Positions 1 to 9,171 of a stretch of DNA of 64,000 nt are shown one piece after another. Positions within the stretch are counted from its first letter, which is position 1. Every line of letters starts with the position of its first letter. The DNA comes from Thalassovita autumnalis. Its GTDB lineage: Bacteria > Pseudomonadota > Alphaproteobacteria > Rhodobacterales > Rhodobacteraceae. The stretch is from NCBI RefSeq assembly GCF_001458255.1, contig NZ_CYSB01000038.1, positions 1 through 64,000 of the forward strand, read 5' to 3'. Made by a program: the position numbers and the translations under genes. The notes beneath the pieces were generated by a model. It made no database searches. It was not told the origin of the DNA and worked only from the letters and a program-made list of their open reading frames with translations.

Positions 1-27
1 GTGGGAGAGTAGGTCACCGCCAAACCT
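1..27 (+). rRNA. rrf: 5S ribosomal RNA, 3' end only
   Basis: The window opens with the typical 3' end of an alphaproteobacterial 5S rRNA (GTGGGAGAGTAGGTCACCGC, then CAAACCT). The rest of the gene, and presumably the rRNA operon, lies to the left. Transcription is rightward. No tRNA gene follows. The exact 3' end is approximate. Confidence 0.85.
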
Positions 28-76
28 AATAAATACCAATTCCTCTCAAAACGATAAAAAACAAAACACCGAGCAA

Positions 77-100
77 CGGCCGCCCCATCAAGGGCGGCCG
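77..100 (+). terminator. Hairpin after the rRNA operon
   Basis: A 9-bp perfect stem, CGGCCGCCC (77-85) with GGGCGGCCG (92-100) and a six-base loop, lies about 50 bp after the 5S end. Only a short T run follows, so it is terminator-like rather than a textbook intrinsic terminator. It is the only strong hairpin between the 5S tail and the next gene. Confidence 0.55.
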
Positions 101-258
101 TCGGCGTTTAAGGGGTGAGATCGCAGACCGACCGGTACGGCGCAGATCACTGAAATAACCTATAGCTGTGACAGACAAATCGATGAAAATGCGTAAATCT
201 TAGCTGCTGATCAGACCCCTAATTGAAAAAAAATTTATGTATTCACTGCGGCTTGAGC

Positions 259-277
259 CATCTTCTTGGGGAAGATG
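259..277. other. Short inverted repeat upstream of the RTX gene
   Basis: CATCTTC (259-265) and GAAGATG (271-277) form a 7-bp inverted repeat with a 5-base spacer, about 58 bp before the RTX gene start. It sits in an AT-richer stretch where the RTX promoter should lie. It could be an operator or a leader hairpin. I see no clear -35/-10 pair. The rest of 101-334 shows nothing else recognisable. Confidence 0.3.
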
Positions 278-334
278 TTAACCCTTTGCCCCTAACGTCT
301 TGAGGAACGCAATCCCTGAGACTGAGGTGTGCAG

Positions 335-2794
335 ATGGCAAACGGCGGCGAATCCCCGAACAGTGATCCGGTGAAAGACTTCATCGGAACCACGGATGAT
401 AACCAGATCATTGACGGGGTCCAGAACGCGGCGGGGCAGACCCTGCGCGAAAAACTGGCTGAGGCGGATAAGGTCAATGGCCATGCCGGCGATGATGACA
501 TCAGCACCGGCGCGGGCAATGACCTGGCCGCGGGCGACATGGTTGGGGATGAATGGTCCTTTGTTGACGGGAAATGGGTCTTCAATCCCGCGGCTGTTCA
601 GGTCAGCGATCTAGGGCTCACCCGTTCCTATGACGACGATATTCGCACTGGCGATGGGGATGACGTGCTGCTGGGCAACGGTGGCGATGACACGCTCAGC
701 GCCGGGCGTGGGGATGATACAATCAATGCGGGGCGTGGCGACGATCATGCCTTTGGCGGTGAGGGGGATGACCTCCTCAACCTTGAGCAGGGCAATGACC
801 GGGCCGAAGGGGGATTGGGTGCTGACACCGTCAATGCCGGGGATGGGGATGACATCGTCTATGGCGATTTGAAAGGCGGCAATGTCCTTGCCGACGGCAG
901 CGACGGACTCACCAGTTTTTCGCAGTATGGCGACAGCCCGGGCTGGGTGATGGCGGATGAGGACGGCGTTGAAACCATTTCCCAATCGGCCAATACCGTC
1001 GCTGGGGAGGCTTATACGATCTCCTTCGAGCTGGCGGCGAACCTCAGCGGTGGACATGGTTGCGGTCAGGTTGAGGTGCTGTGGAACGGTGAGGTTGTCG
1101 GCACGGTCGAAACCACATCAGGGGTCTATGAAACCCATGAGATTGAAGTGGTGAGCGCCGGCGAAGAGGGGCAACTGTCCTTCCGCGCGGTCCCGCCGGA
1201 AGGCAGCGTTGATTATGATTTCAGCGGTCCGGTGGTCAGCTATGACAAGACCGTCTCGCTGGGCGGGCAGGATGTTTCTGTTGATGCCTTCGCGCCGGGA
1301 CAGCCGGTGCTGTATCAGGTGATTGATGGCCATCTGAAGGCCTTTGATGTTGAGGCGCGGTCTTACGTGGATGTGGGGGATCCGCCGGGGTTCAAAATCA
1401 ACGCCGTGGGGTTCAACGCCGAAGATGATCTGATTTATGGCGTTGCCAAATCAAAAGGCGTGGATGCGCTTGGTAATGAGGTCAGCACCAATGACATCGT
1501 AATGCTGGATGCCTCTGGCGCCGCTTACCGGGTTGGTGACGGATTTTACGGCGATTATGTTGGTGACTTTGATGACAGCGGCAACCTTTGGACATTCCAC
1601 TCGTCCCTGGATCGGATCAGCGTGGTCGATGTGGACAGTCGCGACGCCGACGGGAACCCTGATATTCAGCATTTCCATCTGCCGAAAGGTCTGTTCACCG
1701 ATCGCACCTATGATCTGGCTTATAACTCCGAGGATGGCAATTTCTATGCGGTGGTGTCTCCGGGGCAGAATGGTGCTGCGGGCAAGGTGGTCAAAATCGA
1801 TGTCAGCGCGGTTGCCGCCGGTGGCGAGCCGACCTTTCGTGAGGTTCCAATCACCGGCACGCTTTATGGTGACACCATGGAAAGCGGTATGGCTAAGGGG
1901 GCGTATGGCGCGGTCTTCTTGGATGGCGATGGCAACCTCTACTACGGGCTGAACAAAGGGGATCACGATCTCGATGCCAGCACCGGCAGTCAGGGCGCGA
2001 TCTTCAAGGTCAATGTCGATTGGGATCTTGGCCAGGCCTATTCTGAATTTATGTCCGAAGCACAATCCACCGGATCCAACGACGGTACGGTCGATCCACG
2101 TTCGGCGGATGCCTTCACCGAGATTGACGCCGAGGCGCCGGTGCTGCTGCGGAACCCGCAACTGATCCAGGCTGAGGGTGGCAATGATGACCTGCGCGGT
2201 GGCGCGGGGGACGATCAGCTCTTTGGCAATGCAGGCGATGACACTTTGCAGGGTGGAGAAGGGGAGGATCGCCTGTCTGGTGATCAGGGCAATGATAACA
2301 TCAGCGGCGGCACCGGGGATGACACGGCCTCTGGCGGGGCGGGCAATGACTCGATCCGCGGTCAGGAAGGCGATGATGTGATCAGCGGTGATGAGGGGCG
2401 TGATTATCTCAATGCCGGCAGTGGCGATGACCGTGTCGATGGGGGTGAGGGCGCTGATAAGATTGTCGGCGGCACCGGATCTGACACCATCGAAGGGGGT
2501 GCGGGCAATGACCACCTCTGGGGGGGCAACTGGCGCGGCGACGGCACCACTGATACCTTTGTCGTTTCGGGCGGTGCGGGACGCGACATCGTCCATGACT
2601 TTGAGGCGGACCATGACCGGATAGACCTAACAGCCTATGGGTTGGAGTTCAGCGAAGTCGAAGCAGCCCTGGCGGATCGCGGCTGGGCGACGGAACTGGA
2701 TCTAAGCGCACTGACCGGTGGCGAGAGCGGTGACAAGCTGTTGTTGAAATCGGTGAATGTCGACGATCTGGATGAAAGCAATTTCATCTTGTGA
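335..2794 (+). CDS. RTX-type calcium-binding secreted protein, type I secretion substrate
   Basis: Acidic protein of about 819 residues without a Sec signal peptide. Glycine/aspartate nonapeptide repeats of the GGxGxDxLx type occur in two blocks, about residues 45-180 and 612-735. Between them lie a jelly-roll-like segment (about 190-290) and a propeller-like region (about 310-590) with NAVGFNAEDDLIYGV-type strands resembling DUF6923. The C-terminus ends in acidic residues followed by NFIL, as in type I secretion signals. RTX repeats bind calcium after export and drive folding outside the cell. The exporter genes follow directly downstream, so this is their likely cargo. A GTG at 329 is possible, but GAGG at 324-327 is correctly spaced only for the ATG at 335. 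No protease or lipase motif was recognised, so the extracellular activity is unknown. Confidence 0.85.
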   Translation: MANGGESPNSDPVKDFIGTTDDNQIIDGVQNAAGQTLREKLAEADKVNGHAGDDDISTGAGNDLAAGDMVGDEWSFVDGKWVFNPAAVQVSDLGLTRSYDDDIRTGDGDDVLLGNGGDDTLSAGRGDDTINAGRGDDHAFGGEGDDLLNLEQGNDRAEGGLGADTVNAGDGDDIVYGDLKGGNVLADGSDGLTSFSQYGDSPGWVMADEDGVETISQSANTVAGEAYTISFELAANLSGGHGCGQVEVLWNGEVVGTVETTSGVYETHEIEVVSAGEEGQLSFRAVPPEGSVDYDFSGPVVSYDKTVSLGGQDVSVDAFAPGQPVLYQVIDGHLKAFDVEARSYVDVGDPPGFKINAVGFNAEDDLIYGVAKSKGVDALGNEVSTNDIVMLDASGAAYRVGDGFYGDYVGDFDDSGNLWTFHSSLDRISVVDVDSRDADGNPDIQHFHLPKGLFTDRTYDLAYNSEDGNFYAVVSPGQNGAAGKVVKIDVSAVAAGGEPTFREVPITGTLYGDTMESGMAKGAYGAVFLDGDGNLYYGLNKGDHDLDASTGSQGAIFKVNVDWDLGQAYSEFMSEAQSTGSNDGTVDPRSADAFTEIDAEAPVLLRNPQLIQAEGGNDDLRGGAGDDQLFGNAGDDTLQGGEGEDRLSGDQGNDNISGGTGDDTASGGAGNDSIRGQEGDDVISGDEGRDYLNAGSGDDRVDGGEGADKIVGGTGSDTIEGGAGNDHLWGGNWRGDGTTDTFVVSGGAGRDIVHDFEADHDRIDLTAYGLEFSEVEAALADRGWATELDLSALTGGESGDKLLLKSVNVDDLDESNFIL

Positions 2795-2840
2795 AACCGC
2801 AGAACTTTGACCGTCGTGCCAGTGACTGCAGGGGGCTGCC

Positions 2841-4958
2841 ATGAATGCCTATCGTCATTTGCAACGCGCCCTGCCTCCGCTTTTGGTGTTTTCACTGGTG
2901 AGCAATCTGGCTGTTCTGATCAGCCCGCTTTTCATGATGCAGGTGCTGGATCGGGTCATTCCCAGCGGCAACACGGCCACCTTGCTGCTGCTGGGCGGTC
3001 TGGCGTTGGCCGCCCTGTCGTTGCAGGCCGGGGTGGAATGGGGGCGTGATCTGGCCTTGCTGCGCCTCTCAACCTGGGCTGAGGCGTTGGGAACTGGCCA
3101 CGTCGTCGCAACCGCTGGGCAATCGCCAAAAGGACAGCCCGCCAGATCGCAAACCGACCGCAGTGACATCGACCGCATCGCCGGGCTGTCGCAAGCGCTG
3201 GCCAGCCCGGCCGCCACCGCCGGTCTCAGCCTGCCTTGGTTGCCGTTGTTCCTGTTGGCTTTGTGGATCATCCATCCGGGTTTCCTGCTGTTGCTGCTTG
3301 GCTTGCTGTGCCTTTTCGGTTTGGCCCGTCTGGTGGAACGTCAGATGACCCGGGCCGGCAGCAGTGCGCTCACCAGATTGCAACAGCAGGAGGCGGCGGT
3401 TCTGCAGCACGCGGGGGATTTCGCCGGGCGTCTGGGCGTTGCAATGATTGAACAGAACCTTCTGCAGCGGTTTCAGCGGCTGCAGAGCGCCCGCCACCGT
3501 CAAAGCGATCAACTGGCGGGCTATCAAACAGCCCTCGCCGGGATCAACAGCTGGTTGCGCAGCCTTGGCCAGATCATGGCACTGGGACTTGGCGCCTTTC
3601 TGGTGACGCAAAATGCTTTGAGTCCTGGGGGCATGATCGCGGCGTCTCTGATCCTCAGCCGGACCTATGCCACCTTTGAAGCTGTGGCCACGCAATGGCC
3701 GGTGATCCGGCAGGCGCTGTCAGACTATGCCGCGCTCAGCAAAGGGGGGGATGCCGTTGAGCCGCCCCCCGTTGAGATCCCGGAGTTTTCAGGCACTTTG
3801 CGGGCTGAGGGGCTGATTGTGCCGCGCGGCGGCGGCGCCCCACCGCTGCTGGACCGGGTGTCCTTTGCACTGGATCCAGGCGAATGTCTGGCGATCGTTG
3901 GCAGTTCCGGGTCGGGGAAAACAACCCTCCTGCAAGCGATTTCAGGCGTCGCACCTGCCCCCATTGGCTCGGCCTTTCTGGACCAAAGCGAATTGCGGGC
4001 CCTGCAGCGGCAGAACCTCTATCGTGCCACCGGATATCTGCCGCAGCGGGCGGAACTGGTTGCTGGCAGCATTGCAGAAAATGTCGCCTGTTTTGAACCC
4101 GACCGGCAGGATGCTCAGGTGATTGAGGCCGCCAAATCCGCTGGCGTACATGGGTTGATCGCGGCTTTGCCGGATGGCTATGAGAGCGATCTGGCGCAGG
4201 CGCCTTACCTCTTGTCGGCAGGGCAGGTGCAGCGGGTTGCCCTGGCGCGCGCGCTTTATACCAAACCCAAATATCTGTTTCTCGATGAACCAAACGCGCT
4301 GCTGGATGGTGACGGGGAACGGGCGCTAGCGCAGACCTTACTGCGGCTCAAGGCTGAAGGGACCACAATCGTGATGGTGCTGCACCGATCCGGTCTGATG
4401 GGGCTGGCGGATAAGATCCTGCGGCTGGAACAGGGCCGGGTGATTGACTTTGGCGTCCGGGCCGAGGTTCTGGCCCGGCTCAGCGGCAACCGTCGGCGCA
4501 TGGCGCTGCCTCTGTTGGCGTCTTCACTGCAGGATTTGCGGGATTGGGTGGCCTCGCAATTTACCCGCTCCAGTGATGAGGCCTTTAGTCAAAAGGCGCA
4601 GTTGGTCGCGATGGAGTTGTTTCACCTTGCGCTGGCGCAGGCACCATCGCCGCAGCAGGACCATCCCTCGGTCGAATTTTCCCTGAAGTTTCTGAATGAA
4701 TTGGAATGTGAGTTGCGCATGGTCGGCGCTGGCGACGCAGATCTGGAGGAGAAGATGGTGCGGGTGCGCAAACAACTGGCCACCGGGCGCGAACCTTCCG
4801 GGGATCAGCCGCGCGATGAGATGGCCTTGGCGGCGGTCAGTCAGATGAGCCAGAGCTTCGCCCTGCACACACAAGAGGATGTGACGGTGTTTCACGTCGC
4901 TTTACATGCTGATCGCGGCGGACTGGGCCAGCAACAACCGCAGGAACGGATCAATTGA
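2841..4958 (+). CDS. Type I secretion ABC transporter (PrtD-like permease/ATPase)
   Basis: Inner-membrane exporter half-transporter of 705 residues that would energise secretion of the upstream RTX protein. Hydrophobic segments fill residues 10-60, 125-165 and 240-275. The ATPase follows, with Walker A GSSGSGKTT (about 354-362), a signature LLSAGQVQR (457-465, with Ala where LSGGQ has Gly), Walker B YLFLDEPN (478-485) and an H-loop LHRSG. Family members usually end near residue 550-580. This one carries about 150 extra residues rich in Leu, Gln and Glu of unknown role. The gene starts 46 bp after the RTX stop and its TGA overlaps the TTG start of the fusion-protein gene. No TolC-type outer-membrane partner is encoded here. 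Confidence 0.88.
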   Translation: MNAYRHLQRALPPLLVFSLVSNLAVLISPLFMMQVLDRVIPSGNTATLLLLGGLALAALSLQAGVEWGRDLALLRLSTWAEALGTGHVVATAGQSPKGQPARSQTDRSDIDRIAGLSQALASPAATAGLSLPWLPLFLLALWIIHPGFLLLLLGLLCLFGLARLVERQMTRAGSSALTRLQQQEAAVLQHAGDFAGRLGVAMIEQNLLQRFQRLQSARHRQSDQLAGYQTALAGINSWLRSLGQIMALGLGAFLVTQNALSPGGMIAASLILSRTYATFEAVATQWPVIRQALSDYAALSKGGDAVEPPPVEIPEFSGTLRAEGLIVPRGGGAPPLLDRVSFALDPGECLAIVGSSGSGKTTLLQAISGVAPAPIGSAFLDQSELRALQRQNLYRATGYLPQRAELVAGSIAENVACFEPDRQDAQVIEAAKSAGVHGLIAALPDGYESDLAQAPYLLSAGQVQRVALARALYTKPKYLFLDEPNALLDGDGERALAQTLLRLKAEGTTIVMVLHRSGLMGLADKILRLEQGRVIDFGVRAEVLARLSGNRRRMALPLLASSLQDLRDWVASQFTRSSDEAFSQKAQLVAMELFHLALAQAPSPQQDHPSVEFSLKFLNELECELRMVGAGDADLEEKMVRVRKQLATGREPSGDQPRDEMALAAVSQMSQSFALHTQEDVTVFHVALHADRGGLGQQQPQERIN

Positions 4959-6247
4959 GCCATTCACCTCCCGCCAACCCAGATGCCTTGCCACATCAGG
5001 TCATGGGGCCGATCTATCGCAGCGGCCTGGCTCTGCTGGCCTTTCTGGCGGCGGTGGCACTCTGGGCGGTCTTTGCACCACTGGCCAGCACCCTAAGCCT
5101 CAGCGGCAAACTGGTTTCTGCACAGCCCGCGGTGGTTCTGCAGCACCCCTACGGCGGGCTGGTGGCAGAGGTGGCAGTGAAACGTCACGACCGTGTGGAC
5201 CGGGGGGCGCTGTTGCTGCGCCTCGACACCTCCCTGGAGGCCGCGCAAGTTGAAGCCACGGTGGCGCTGCAAAGCCGGCTTTTGCAGGAAAATGCGAGCA
5301 TCGCCGCGCTGCTGGATAGGGTAACTGCGTCAAATGCTGTTGATCCCGACCCAGAGGGCGGTACATCGCCGTACAAGCTGCGGGCGCGTCAGGCGCTGGT
5401 GCAACGGGCAACGAAAAAGGCGAGTGCTGAGAGCCTGACCCGACAGGCGGCGGCGCTGCAGGAAAAAATTGCCATCACCGAGGCCCAGCTGACCGGCATG
5501 CAGGCACGGGCGGACCGGCAGGATGCGCTGCTGCAAAAAGGCCTTCTAAAACGCAACGAGGGGGAGGCGCTGGCGGAACAGATCCTCATCGTTCAGGCTG
5601 AGGTGCAGGGCGACCGGGCGGAATTGGTGGCCTTGCAGGACCAGGCGCAGCAGGTTGCGGCGCAGGCGGATCTGGTGATGTTGCAGCTGCGCGAAGGGCT
5701 GCGCAGCACTATGGCGGCAAATGAAAAACAGCTGGAGGATATTGGCAAAACCCTGCTGTCATTGCGTGATCGCGTCGCGCGCGCTGAGGTCCGCGCGCCG
5801 GTGGCAGGCATGGTGACGGAGTTGAGCCTGGAAGCCGGCAACAGCTATGCCCAACGCGGGGCCACGCTGGTTGCATTGGCGCAACCGCTGGATCGGCCGC
5901 ATGTGGCCTTTACCGTGCCGGTCTCACACATTGATCAGCTGCAGCCCGGCATGTCGGGGCGGCTGATTTTGCCTAGCCTGCCGCAACGGGCGATGCCGGT
6001 GATCGATGTCACTGTGGCAGCGATTTCGCCGCGTGCGGTGCTGGATGATAGTGACCAGCCCATGGGGTACGCGGGTCGGGCAGATCTGTCGGCCGCGGCG
6101 GCGGACCGGTTGCAAAGGGCGCTGGGGCAGTTGCGCCTGTCTGAGGACATGCCAGTGCAGCTGATCATTGAGGTGCGCCAGACAACCTTGGCTGAATACC
6201 TGCTCAAACCCTTTGCTGCGGCGTTCCGCAATGCCCTGCAGGATTAG
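4955..6247 (+). CDS. Type I secretion membrane fusion protein (HlyD family)
   Basis: Periplasmic adaptor of 430 residues linking the ABC exporter to an outer-membrane channel. It has a short cytoplasmic N-terminus, one transmembrane helix (about residues 24-42), a biotinyl/lipoyl-like half-motif (VVLQHPYGGLVAEVAV), a long coiled-coil rich in Ala, Gln and Leu (about 95-285), and the second half-motif with RAPVAGMVTELSLEAG. The C-terminal part is the usual beta-domain. The chosen start is a TTG at 4955 that overlaps the preceding stop (TTGA), with AGGAACGGA about 8 bases upstream, implying translational coupling. It completes a substrate-ABC-MFP operon. Confidence 0.9.
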   Translation: MSHSPPANPDALPHQVMGPIYRSGLALLAFLAAVALWAVFAPLASTLSLSGKLVSAQPAVVLQHPYGGLVAEVAVKRHDRVDRGALLLRLDTSLEAAQVEATVALQSRLLQENASIAALLDRVTASNAVDPDPEGGTSPYKLRARQALVQRATKKASAESLTRQAAALQEKIAITEAQLTGMQARADRQDALLQKGLLKRNEGEALAEQILIVQAEVQGDRAELVALQDQAQQVAAQADLVMLQLREGLRSTMAANEKQLEDIGKTLLSLRDRVARAEVRAPVAGMVTELSLEAGNSYAQRGATLVALAQPLDRPHVAFTVPVSHIDQLQPGMSGRLILPSLPQRAMPVIDVTVAAISPRAVLDDSDQPMGYAGRADLSAAAADRLQRALGQLRLSEDMPVQLIIEVRQTTLAEYLLKPFAAAFRNALQD

Positions 6248-6252
6248 ACATG

Positions 6253-6281
6253 AAAACGCCGCCCCGGGGCCGGGGACGGCG
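6253..6281 (-). terminator. Hairpin between the convergent secretion operon and chemoreceptor gene
   Basis: CGCCG (257-261 within the 6.2-kb block) pairs with CGGCG (6277-6281) around a GC-rich inner stem. On the minus strand it is followed by TTTT, so it fits best as the chemoreceptor terminator. It may also stop the plus-strand secretion operon. Confidence 0.6.
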
Positions 6282-6311
6282 CTGCGAAAGGTGCGAGTGT
6301 CCGATCGGGTG

Positions 6312-7982
6312 TCAGGCTGCTTTGCTGTTGGCCGGGGTGAAATCCACCTCATCCGCGTCATCGCCAAGATCCAGTGAGATCCCAGTGGAGGACTGCGGTG
6401 CCGCGGTTGCGGGGGCAGGGGCTGCAGCTACCGGTGCGCTAGGGGCAGTCGGTGCTTTCGCACTTGGCGCGGGGCTGTCAGCCTGACCGGCCTCACCTAG
6501 ATCAAAGACGCTGATAGCATCGCGCAGTACTCTGGCCTGTGACGCCAGTTCCTCAGCGGTCACCGAAAGTTCTTCGGAAGCAGCGGTGTTGGTCTGGGTG
6601 GAGCAGTCTACCTGACCGACAACAATGCCGATCTGTTCGATGCCCTTGGTGATTTCCGAGTTCGAGGTGGAGATGTTGGACACCAGTTTGGAGGTGTTGG
6701 AGATGCTTGGCACCAGTTCATCCATCATGGTCATCGCCGTCTGAGACGATTCCACCGTTACAGAGGTGAGCGTGTTGATCTCAGCGGCCGCTTCCTGGCT
6801 GCGCTCTGCCAACTTGCGCACCTCAGATGCAACGACTGCAAAACCACGTCCATGTTCGCCCGCCCGTGCGGCCTCGACCGCGGCGTTCAGGGCCAGAAGG
6901 TCGGTCTGGCGTGCAATTTCCTGCACCACCTGGATCTTCTCGACGATGCTGTCCATGTGTTTGGTTGCTTCGTTCACCGCGTGACCACTGTTGCGCGCCA
7001 TTTCGGCGGCCTCGTGGGCCAGCGCTTCGGTTTGGTGTGCGTTGTCGGCCGTGCTGGAGATGCTGGCGGCGATTTCCTCAACCGAGGCCGAGGCCTCTTC
7101 CGTGGCGGCTGCCTGAGTGATCGAAACCTCCTGCAGCTGGTTTGAGGTGGCTGAGATCTGGATCGCGCCGGCGGCCACGTTTGAGGCGGAACTTGTCACA
7201 TCGCCGACGGTACGCCGCAGATCTGCGACCATCCGGTTGAGATCGGTAAGCAATTCACCGATTTCATCTTTGCGGCGGTTGTCGACTGTCGCGGTCAGAT
7301 TGCCGTCTGCCACTTGTTTGCTAAGCGTTTTGGCGGAGTTCAGGCCGCGGCTGATGGAACGCACCATGCTGAAACCCACCAGAAGGCTGAACACCAGCGC
7401 ACCGATGATGATGCCCATCAGCTCAAACCAGGCGAGGTTATATTCCTGTTCAGAACGCTGCACCTCTTCTTCGAGGATGATGCTTTCCTCTTCCGAGAAG
7501 TCGTGGATCAGTTTCAGGATCGCTTTGTCAAACTTGCCGCCTTCGGTCACCAGTTTCAGCGCGGCCTCTTCCAGTTTGCCCTCTTTGAACAGTGCGATCA
7601 CCTCGGCGTTGACAGCCTCCAACTGGGTGCGCAGCGCGACGAATTTGTCCAGCACCGCCACTTCTTTGGCGGCGGCATGGCCGTAGGAGGTTTTGATCAG
7701 TTCTTTTTCTTCATGTTCCAAGGCCTCCAGTTCATGTTCAATCTGATCATGTAGCGGGCCTTTGTCGATCATCACGTAATCCCGCATCAGGTTCTGAATA
7801 CGCTCTTGGATGATGGCCAGTTCATCAAGGTCGCGCAGCGCTTGGAAATCTTCGTGCACGATCTTGTCATTTCGATCTTTTAGGACGGCCATCTCTTTCA
7901 GGGAGATGACGCCGATAGCGACAATGAAGGTTGTTAATAACGTAAATGACAGAGCCAATTTGGCTTTGATAGAGAGGGTCAT
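6312..7982 (-). CDS. Methyl-accepting chemotaxis protein with four-helix-bundle sensor
   Basis: Membrane chemoreceptor of about 556 residues. A first transmembrane helix (about 7-28) is followed by an acidic helical periplasmic domain of four-helix-bundle type (about 30-185), a second helix (about 186-207), HAMP (about 208-260) and a cytoplasmic signalling domain. The signalling tip reads [20 protein letters not shown] followed by HGRGFAVVA, the CheA/CheW contact. The C-terminal tail is Ala/Pro-rich and lacks a CheR-binding NWETF-type pentapeptide. A longer reading frame reaches 8093, but the ATG at 7982 puts the membrane helix at the N-terminus as expected. It stands alone with 390 bp of upstream sequence. 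The ligand cannot be read from sequence. Confidence 0.93.
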   Translation of the reverse strand: MTLSIKAKLALSFTLLTTFIVAIGVISLKEMAVLKDRNDKIVHEDFQALRDLDELAIIQERIQNLMRDYVMIDKGPLHDQIEHELEALEHEEKELIKTSYGHAAAKEVAVLDKFVALRTQLEAVNAEVIALFKEGKLEEAALKLVTEGGKFDKAILKLIHDFSEEESIILEEEVQRSEQEYNLAWFELMGIIIGALVFSLLVGFSMVRSISRGLNSAKTLSKQVADGNLTATVDNRRKDEIGELLTDLNRMVADLRRTVGDVTSSASNVAAGAIQISATSNQLQEVSITQAAATEEASASVEEIAASISSTADNAHQTEALAHEAAEMARNSGHAVNEATKHMDSIVEKIQVVQEIARQTDLLALNAAVEAARAGEHGRGFAVVASEVRKLAERSQEAAAEINTLTSVTVESSQTAMTMMDELVPSISNTSKLVSNISTSNSEITKGIEQIGIVVGQVDCSTQTNTAASEELSVTAEELASQARVLRDAISVFDLGEAGQADSPAPSAKAPTAPSAPVAAAPAPATAAPQSSTGISLDLGDDADEVDFTPANSKAA

Positions 7983-8190
7983 ACTGAATACTCGCGCTAA
8001 GGGGGTCGGGGTCAGGTCGTACAAGCGCGCCTTTGGGTGGCAAAAATTTTCCGGCAAGACGCTTACATTGTAGTACGGACTCTGAAACCGCATGTTTTAG
8101 GACATCTTTAGGTAGTTTAATAAAATATATCTGCCATTTTTGATTTTCTTCCGCCTTTTCAGGGGCATGACCACCTACGCATGTTTCAAA

Positions 8191-8221
8191 TAGTGAAAAA
8201 GAAATTTGCCCAAGGCAAATT
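8191..8221 (-). terminator. Intrinsic terminator of the haem uptake operon
   Basis: AATTTGCC (8203-8210) and GGCAAATT (8214-8221) form an 8-bp stem with a 3-base loop. On the minus strand the stem is followed by a T-rich run (TTTCTTTTTC). It lies 150 bp after the hmuV stop and before the chemoreceptor gene. The rest of 7983-8372 should hold the chemoreceptor promoter, which I could not pin down. Confidence 0.65.
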
Positions 8222-8372
8222 AACACAGGCTGGCCGCGATTAAGTTGTGTCGCGATTTAGGCGCAATCGGAAAGGTTTGTTTCAGCCGGTCAGATCCGGG
8301 AACGGCTGTAACAGGTGCAAAACTAGGGTTTAGGTGGGGCGCAAAAGGTCACGGCCCACCCAGATTTGTATC

Positions 8373-9170
8373 TCAGCCAGCTTCGGCGGCTTGCGGCAGG
8401 ATCCAGGCGCCGCCCAGCGGGGGTAGGGTATTGACCTGCAGCTGGCAATGATAGGCTGCGCTCAGCCGCTCATTGGTCAGCACCTGATCGGGGGTTCCGG
8501 TGGCACGGATTGCGCCGGCGTCCATCAGCGTGACCTGATCGGCAAACATCGCGGTGAGGTTCAGATCATGCATCACCGCGATGACGCCGCCACCGGCAGC
8601 GGCATAGTCACGGGCCAATTGCATCACCACCAGCTGGTGGCCGATATCCAGCGCCGAGACAGGTTCATCAAGGAACAGCCAGCGCGGCTGACCCTCCAGC
8701 ATCGGCTCCCAAATCTGTACCAGCACCCGGGCCAGCTGAACCCGCTGTTTCTCACCGCCAGACAGATCGTGGAAATGCCGCCCCTCAAACCCGGCAAGCC
8801 CAACCCGCGCCAGCGCCTGAAGCGGCAACCGGTCGCTCATATCAGGGGTGTCCGAGGCCAAACCGGCGGTCAAACCAAGGCGCACCACTTCCAGCACGGT
8901 GAAGGGGAAGGCCAGATTGGCTGCCTGCGGCAGCACGGCCCGCATCATCGCCAGCTGATGGGGCTTGATACGGGCGCAGTCATGACCGTTCATCACGACG
9001 CTGCCCTTATAGGGCAACTCCCCCGTCAGGGCGCGCAACAGCGTGGTTTTGCCGGATCCATTGGGGCCGACAATCGCCGTCAGCTGGCCAGCACGGGCGG
9101 TAAAATCCACACCGTGCAGGATCTCTTTGCGGCCCAGTTTGACGTGGATGTCTTTGGCAATAAGCTCCAT
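8373..9170 (-). CDS. hmuV: Haem ABC transporter ATP-binding protein HmuV
   Basis: Cytoplasmic ATPase of 265 residues that powers haem import through HmuU. It has Walker A GPNGSGKTTLL (about 34-44), a Q-loop in VLPQAAN, the signature LSGGEKQRVQLARVL (about 139-153), Walker B WLFLDEPVSALD (about 165-176) and a switch His in AVMHDLNLT. The length is typical for HmuV. It is the last gene of hmuRSTUV and starts one base after the hmuU stop, so translation is probably coupled. Similar ATPases serve siderophore or cobalamin importers, but the neighbouring haem receptor and HmuS decide the assignment. Confidence 0.93.
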   Translation of the reverse strand: MELIAKDIHVKLGRKEILHGVDFTARAGQLTAIVGPNGSGKTTLLRALTGELPYKGSVVMNGHDCARIKPHQLAMMRAVLPQAANLAFPFTVLEVVRLGLTAGLASDTPDMSDRLPLQALARVGLAGFEGRHFHDLSGGEKQRVQLARVLVQIWEPMLEGQPRWLFLDEPVSALDIGHQLVVMQLARDYAAAGGGVIAVMHDLNLTAMFADQVTLMDAGAIRATGTPDQVLTNERLSAAYHCQLQVNTLPPLGGAWILPQAAEAG

Positions 9171-9171
9171 C

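Noticed and set aside
1451-2614. 387-codon open frame antisense to the RTX gene
   Set aside because: Long antisense frames arise from the repeated GGxGxD codons and high GC. It has no ribosome-binding site and its translation has no recognisable fold.
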